Of a DNA stretch of 7,839 nt, positions 5,594-7,839 are shown piece after piece. The stretch covers positions 1 to 7,839 of the forward strand of contig PMYJ01000170.1 of assembly GCA_003170875.1 (NCBI GenBank). The letters run 5' to 3'. Positions within the stretch are counted from its first letter, which is position 1, and every line of letters begins with the position of its first letter. The translations under genes were made by a program, and so were the position numbers. Below the pieces are notes generated by a model. It did not search any database. It was not told the origin of the DNA and saw nothing but the letters and a program-made list of their open reading frames with translations. This DNA is from Candidatus Dormiibacterota bacterium. GTDB lineage: Bacteria; Chloroflexota; Dormibacteria; Aeolococcales; Aeolococcaceae.

Positions 5594-5617
5594 TGATGCA
5601 AGCCGGTCTGTAAGCCG
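5594..5617. repeat. Right direct repeat (candidate attR) inside the 3' end of rnpB
   Basis: Matches 1426-1449 at 23 of 24 positions in direct orientation. Its right part is the conserved rnpB 3' region (AGAAUCCGGCUUA on the RNA strand continues past it), and its left part holds the 3' strand of helix P1. It contains two AAGCCG blocks spaced by 6 bases; the first is broken to AAGCTG in the left copy. Confidence 0.75.
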
Positions 5618-5970
5618 GATTCTGTCCCCACCCGGTGGTGGGGGACGGCCATCCATCTTGGATGCCGGTTGCCCGGCACCTCGTGCGGTCTACCCGGGAC
5701 CTGGGACGAGCAGCCCCTGGACGCCGAGGCGTCCGCCCCTGTTCGACCTTGCTCCGGGCGGGGTTTACCTGGCCGGCCGGTCACCCGACCGCCGGTGGGC
5801 TCTTACCCCACCATTTCACCGTTGCCGCGGCCACGAGGACCGCGGCTGTGTCCTTTCTGTGGCACTCTCCTTCGGGTCGCCCCGACTGGACGTTATCCAG
5901 CGCCCTGCTCTATGGAGTCCGGACTTTCCTCAGGCGGCGAATCGCCCGCGGCCGTCCGACCGGCTTGCCC
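5597..5970 (-). ncRNA. rnpB: RNase P RNA, type A (catalytic RNA that matures tRNA 5' ends)
   Basis: On the minus strand the region contains the universal core: GAGGAAAGUCCGGACUCC (starting at 5931), CAUAGAGCAGGGCGCUGG, GGUGAAAUGGUGGGGUAAGA, CCCGGAGCAAGGUCGAACAG, CCCGGGUAGACC (the L15 GGU that contacts the tRNA CCA end) and ACAGAAUCCGGCUUA (5625-5611). The first and last of these pair to make helix P4. The ends are set by helix P1: GCAAGCCGGUC (5968-5958) pairs perfectly over 11 bp with GACCGGCUUGC (5608-5598). Length is about 370 nt, normal for type A. The gene is intact although its 3' end doubles as the attachment site of the island to the left. It is transcribed away from mraZ. The exact ends are uncertain by a few bases. 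Confidence 0.96.
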
Positions 5971-5974
5971 GGCG

Positions 5975-5980
5975 AGTGTA
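5975..5980 (-). promoter_or_regulatory. Possible -10 box of rnpB
   Basis: TACACT on the minus strand lies 6-7 bases before the expected 5' end of the RNase P RNA, the right distance for a sigma-70-type -10 element. The -35 position 17 bp upstream (TCTCGG) is poor. Confidence 0.4.
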
Positions 5981-6103
5981 CCCCCGGGATGCCGCGCCCG
6001 AGATGGCCGGCCCGACGCGTGACGTGCCGGCGCGCGGCTGGGGCGGGGGCGGCAGCACCACTCGCCGGGCGCGCCCGACCTGCTCGGTGGGGAAGGGCCA
6101 TCT

Positions 6104-6140
6104 GTTCCAATTGACGGGCGTACATCCGTTCTGATTGACG
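6104..6140 (+). repeat. Imperfect 13-bp direct repeat spaced 24 bp, containing the mraZ -35 box
   Basis: GTTCCAATTGACG (6104-6116) and GTTCTGATTGACG (6128-6140) match at 11 of 13 positions. The second copy ends in the TTGACG that serves as the -35 of the mraZ promoter. The first copy carries a TTGACG with no good -10 at 17 bp. It could be a tandem duplication or a pair of activator sites. Confidence 0.5.
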
Positions 6141-6163
6141 CATTGGACCAGCCGGAGTAGTCT
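6135..6163 (+). promoter_or_regulatory. Promoter of the mraZ-rsmH operon
   Basis: TTGACG (6135-6140), a 17-bp spacer and TAGTCT (6158-6163) make a good sigma-70-type promoter, with transcription expected to start near 6170. This leaves a leader of about 100 nt before the mraZ ATG, which holds the three 10-bp boxes and two small hairpins: GACC-GCAA-GGTC at 6207-6218 and CCGGC/GCCGG at 6236-6250. Confidence 0.65.
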
Positions 6164-6175
6164 TCGGCCACTCTG

Positions 6176-6205
6176 GTGGTGAGAAGTGGTGAGAAGTGGT
6201 GAACG
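6176..6205 (+). promoter_or_regulatory. Three 10-bp tandem boxes, candidate MraZ operator
   Basis: GTGGTGAGAA (6176-6185), GTGGTGAGAA (6186-6195) and GTGGTGAACG (6196-6205) repeat with an exact 10-bp period. MraZ proteins bind tandem TGGGN-type boxes separated by 5 bases, also a 10-bp period, just upstream of their own gene. Here the core reads GTGGTG rather than the more usual GTGGG. The boxes lie directly after the predicted transcription start, where bound MraZ would block elongation or promoter clearance. Confidence 0.68.
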
Positions 6206-6269
6206 TGACCGCAAGGTCCCTGACCCGATCCGTCTCCGGCCCTGTGCCGGCGGCGATGCGTGATCTCAC

Positions 6270-6728
6270 ATGCTCCTCGGCCAATTTGATCACGCCGTCG
6301 ATGCCAAGGGGAGGGTGGCAGTCCCCGCCCAGTTCCGGCCGCACCTGGTGCCGGGCGCGGTGGTCTCCATCGGCCCCGAGGGACGCCTCGTGATCTGGCC
6401 CACCGCCACCTGGGAGGCGCACCTGCGCACCCTCAGCATCACCGCCGGAACCCCCGCGGAGCAGCGCAAGTACCTCCGGCGGGTCAATGCCGGCACCCGC
6501 GATGTCGAGCTCGACTCCCAGGGCCGCCTCCTGCTCCACCCGTCGCACCGCGAGTTCGCCGCCATCGGGGAACGGGCCACCTTCGTGGGGATGGGCGAGT
6601 TCGTCGAGCTCTGCTCCACGGAGCGCTGGGAGGACGAGACGCGTGAGCTCACTCCCGAGTTCTTCACCGAGCTGACCGATCGGATCAATCCGATGGGTTT
6701 CATCGCCCACGCACCGGCGCCGTCGTGA
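6270..6728 (+). CDS. mraZ: MraZ, transcriptional regulator of the division/cell-wall cluster
   Basis: A 152-residue protein of normal MraZ length. It has two SpoVT/AbrB-like swapped-hairpin halves, each with the family signature: DAKGRVAVP at 11-19 in the first and DSQGRLLLHP at 82-91 in the second. It opens MLLGQFDHAVDAKGR, the usual MraZ start, so the ATG at 6270 is sound although no clear Shine-Dalgarno precedes it. MraZ forms a ring-shaped multimer that binds tandem repeats at its own promoter and usually represses the dcw operon. Such repeats are present at 6176-6205. The gene heads the cluster, with rsmH 30 bp downstream, the standard order. Confidence 0.95.
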   Translation: MLLGQFDHAVDAKGRVAVPAQFRPHLVPGAVVSIGPEGRLVIWPTATWEAHLRTLSITAGTPAEQRKYLRRVNAGTRDVELDSQGRLLLHPSHREFAAIGERATFVGMGEFVELCSTERWEDETRELTPEFFTELTDRINPMGFIAHAPAPS

Positions 6729-6758
6729 GCGGCGCCGATCTGGCCACACCACCCGCCC

Positions 6759-7766
6759 ATGCCGATCGTGGCAGGCATGGACAGGTCCGCCGATGCCACG
6801 CCCGGGGAGCCGCCTGAGGCGAGCCTCCACCGGCCGGTCCTCCTCACACCTCTCATACAGAACCTGCAGCCCCGTGAAGGCCAGGTGGCCATCGACGGGA
6901 CCCTGGGCGGCGGCGGTGTCACCGCCGCGCTCTTGGACAGGGTCGGCGCGACCGGGCGGGTCCTCGCCATCGACAGGGACCCCACCGCGATCGCACGAGC
7001 CCGCCTGCGCTTCGGCGGCACGGCCGGTGAGCGGCTGATCCTCGCCCAGGGCGACTTCGCTGAGATCGACCGCATCGCCGCGGTCCACGGGATCGTCGCC
7101 GCCGACTCCCTCTGCCTCGACCTTGGCACCTCCTCACTTCAGCTCGACGATCCCGCCCGCGGCTTCAGCTTCCGGCAGGACGGCCCCCTCGACATGCGGA
7201 TGGACCAGACCGCGGCCGGCGAGACCGCGGCCACCCTCCTCAACAGCTGGGACGAGGCCGAGCTGGCCGCCCTGATCCGGACCTACGGCGAGGAGAGGTT
7301 CGCCACCGCGATCGCCCGGGCCGTCGTCCGGGACCGGCGGCGACGCCCCATGGCCACGACCCAGCAGCTTCGGGAGCTGGTCGAGCAGACCATCCCCCGC
7401 CGCTTCTGGCCCAAGCGGATACACCCCGCCACCCGAACCTTCCAGGCGCTTCGCATCGAGGTCAACCACGAGTTGGAGAGCCTCCGCCGCGGGCTGCAGG
7501 CCGCCATATCGCTCCTTCAGCCCGGTGGGCGTCTTGGGGTCATCTCCTTTCACTCTCTCGAGGACTCCCTTGTCAAGAACGCACTCCACGTCGCAGCTCA
7601 GAACTGTCTCTGTCCGCCCCAACAGCCCTTCTGCACCTGCGCTCACCGGGCCTCGCTCCTCCTCCTCACCCGCAGGGCGATCCGACCCGACGCAGAGGAA
7701 CTGGCCGTGAACCCCAGGTCCAGGTCGGCCCGCCTTCGGGTGGCGGAGAAGCTGGAATCCACATAG
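6759..7766 (+). CDS. rsmH: 16S rRNA (cytosine1402-N4)-methyltransferase RsmH
   Basis: A 335-residue SAM-dependent methyltransferase (older name MraW) that modifies C1402 in the decoding centre of 16S rRNA. Seen in order: HRPVLL (24-29); the SAM-binding loop AIDGTLGGGGVT (44-55); the acidic end of strand 2 (AIDRD, 70-74); CLDLGTSSLQLD (119-130) and RGFSF...GPLDMRMD (134-149), the family hallmarks; HPATRTFQALRIEVN (222-236); GVISFHSLED (260-269); a Cys cluster CLCPPQQPFCTC (283-294); and the NPRSRSARLRV tail (318-328). The protein is complete. The usual GGGGHS has become GGGGVT, a change worth noting. The start is uncertain: ATG at 6759 or 6777, neither with a strong ribosome-binding site, and only the first six residues differ. 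Second gene of the mraZ operon. Confidence 0.96.
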   Translation: MPIVAGMDRSADATPGEPPEASLHRPVLLTPLIQNLQPREGQVAIDGTLGGGGVTAALLDRVGATGRVLAIDRDPTAIARARLRFGGTAGERLILAQGDFAEIDRIAAVHGIVAADSLCLDLGTSSLQLDDPARGFSFRQDGPLDMRMDQTAAGETAATLLNSWDEAELAALIRTYGEERFATAIARAVVRDRRRRPMATTQQLRELVEQTIPRRFWPKRIHPATRTFQALRIEVNHELESLRRGLQAAISLLQPGGRLGVISFHSLEDSLVKNALHVAAQNCLCPPQQPFCTCAHRASLLLLTRRAIRPDAEELAVNPRSRSARLRVAEKLEST

Positions 7767-7782
7767 CCTCCCCCTCCTGCGA

Positions 7783-7808
7783 CGGAGGCCGGCGCCTACC
7801 GGCCTCCG
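7783..7808 (+). terminator. Hairpin after rsmH (possible terminator or attenuator)
   Basis: CGGAGGCCGG (7783-7792) and CCGGCCTCCG (7799-7808) pair perfectly over 10 bp around the loop CGCCTA, starting 17 bases after the rsmH stop. No T-run follows. dcw clusters normally read on from rsmH into ftsL and ftsI, so this structure could reduce or end transcription there. The window stops too soon to see the next gene. Confidence 0.55.
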
Positions 7809-7839
7809 CCCACCCCACTTCCGACACCTCCCCATAACC

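Larger units (their letters stand above)
1426..5617. mobile_element. Candidate integrated genomic island at the 3' end of rnpB
   Basis: Two near-identical 24-bp direct repeats bound about 4.2 kb. The right copy is the 3' terminus of the RNase P RNA gene, which stays complete. A tyrosine-recombinase C-terminal remnant lies about 100-220 bp inside that end. This is the classic arrangement of an element that inserted at the 3' end of a stable-RNA gene and restored that end with its own attP sequence. Cargo: an intact TasA-like / SipW-like / surface-protein operon, then remnants of nitroreductase and amidohydrolase genes. The integrase has lost its N-terminal and most catalytic parts and no excisionase is visible, so self-excision is not expected. 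What is seen: the repeats, the stub and the cargo. What is inferred: past integration. Precise limits would need an empty site. Confidence 0.65.

Noticed and set aside
5469..6134. A 221-codon plus-strand frame over the integrase tail and rnpB
   Set aside because: Most of it is the antisense of RNase P RNA. Only the part before about 5500 relates to a protein, the integrase remnant.
6176..6205. A mini CRISPR or satellite array
   Set aside because: The units are 10 bp without spacers, only three, and placed exactly where MraZ boxes are expected.
5910..7088. A 392-codon open frame on the minus strand
   Set aside because: It is antisense to mraZ, the start of rsmH and their promoter, all of which are certain, and runs into the rnpB 5' end. 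Its composition is that of a GC-rich shadow frame.

Overview
The window is high-GC bacterial chromosome. It carries a type A RNase P RNA gene, the start of the division/cell-wall (dcw) cluster (mraZ, rsmH), and secreted proteins with sortase-like or SipW-type signals. Together these suggest a Gram-positive-type (monoderm) bacterium, most likely Actinomycetota or another high-GC lineage. I cannot fix the taxon from sequence alone.

Left flank (1-1425): the 5' part of a leftward gene for a secreted Ala/Pro/Thr-rich protein runs off the edge. After a 323-bp divergent intergenic region comes a rightward gene (548-1339) for a surface protein with a signal peptide, a disulfide-bearing ectodomain, a 12-residue Pro-Thr repeat stalk, a TPGTG motif, a membrane anchor and a basic tail.

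Candidate integrated island (1426-5617): a 24-bp direct repeat with one mismatch (1426-1449 and 5594-5617) bounds about 4.2 kb. The right copy is the 3' end of the RNase P RNA gene, and a tyrosine-recombinase C-terminal remnant lies just inside it. This is the usual layout of an element integrated at the 3' end of a small-RNA gene. The cargo is a leftward three-gene operon: a TasA/camelysin-like fibre protein with a SipW-class signal peptide, an ER-type (SipW-like) signal peptidase, and a TPSTG-tailed surface protein that resembles the one outside the island. A perfect 12-bp-stem hairpin separates the fibre gene from the peptidase gene, which could keep the subunit in excess of the enzyme. About 535 bp without a gene lies upstream of the operon. 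Then come decayed genes: a nitroreductase 3' fragment, a frameshifted and truncated amidohydrolase, and the integrase stub. The element looks immobile by itself, but its surface cassette is intact.

Right flank (5597-7839): rnpB on the minus strand, then a divergent intergenic region with a good sigma-70-type promoter (TTGACG, 17 bp, TAGTCT). Three exact-period 10-bp repeats that look like MraZ operator boxes sit just downstream of the predicted start of transcription. Then mraZ and rsmH follow, and a strong hairpin comes after rsmH. This side is core chromosome, and the promoter and boxes suggest that MraZ represses its own operon.
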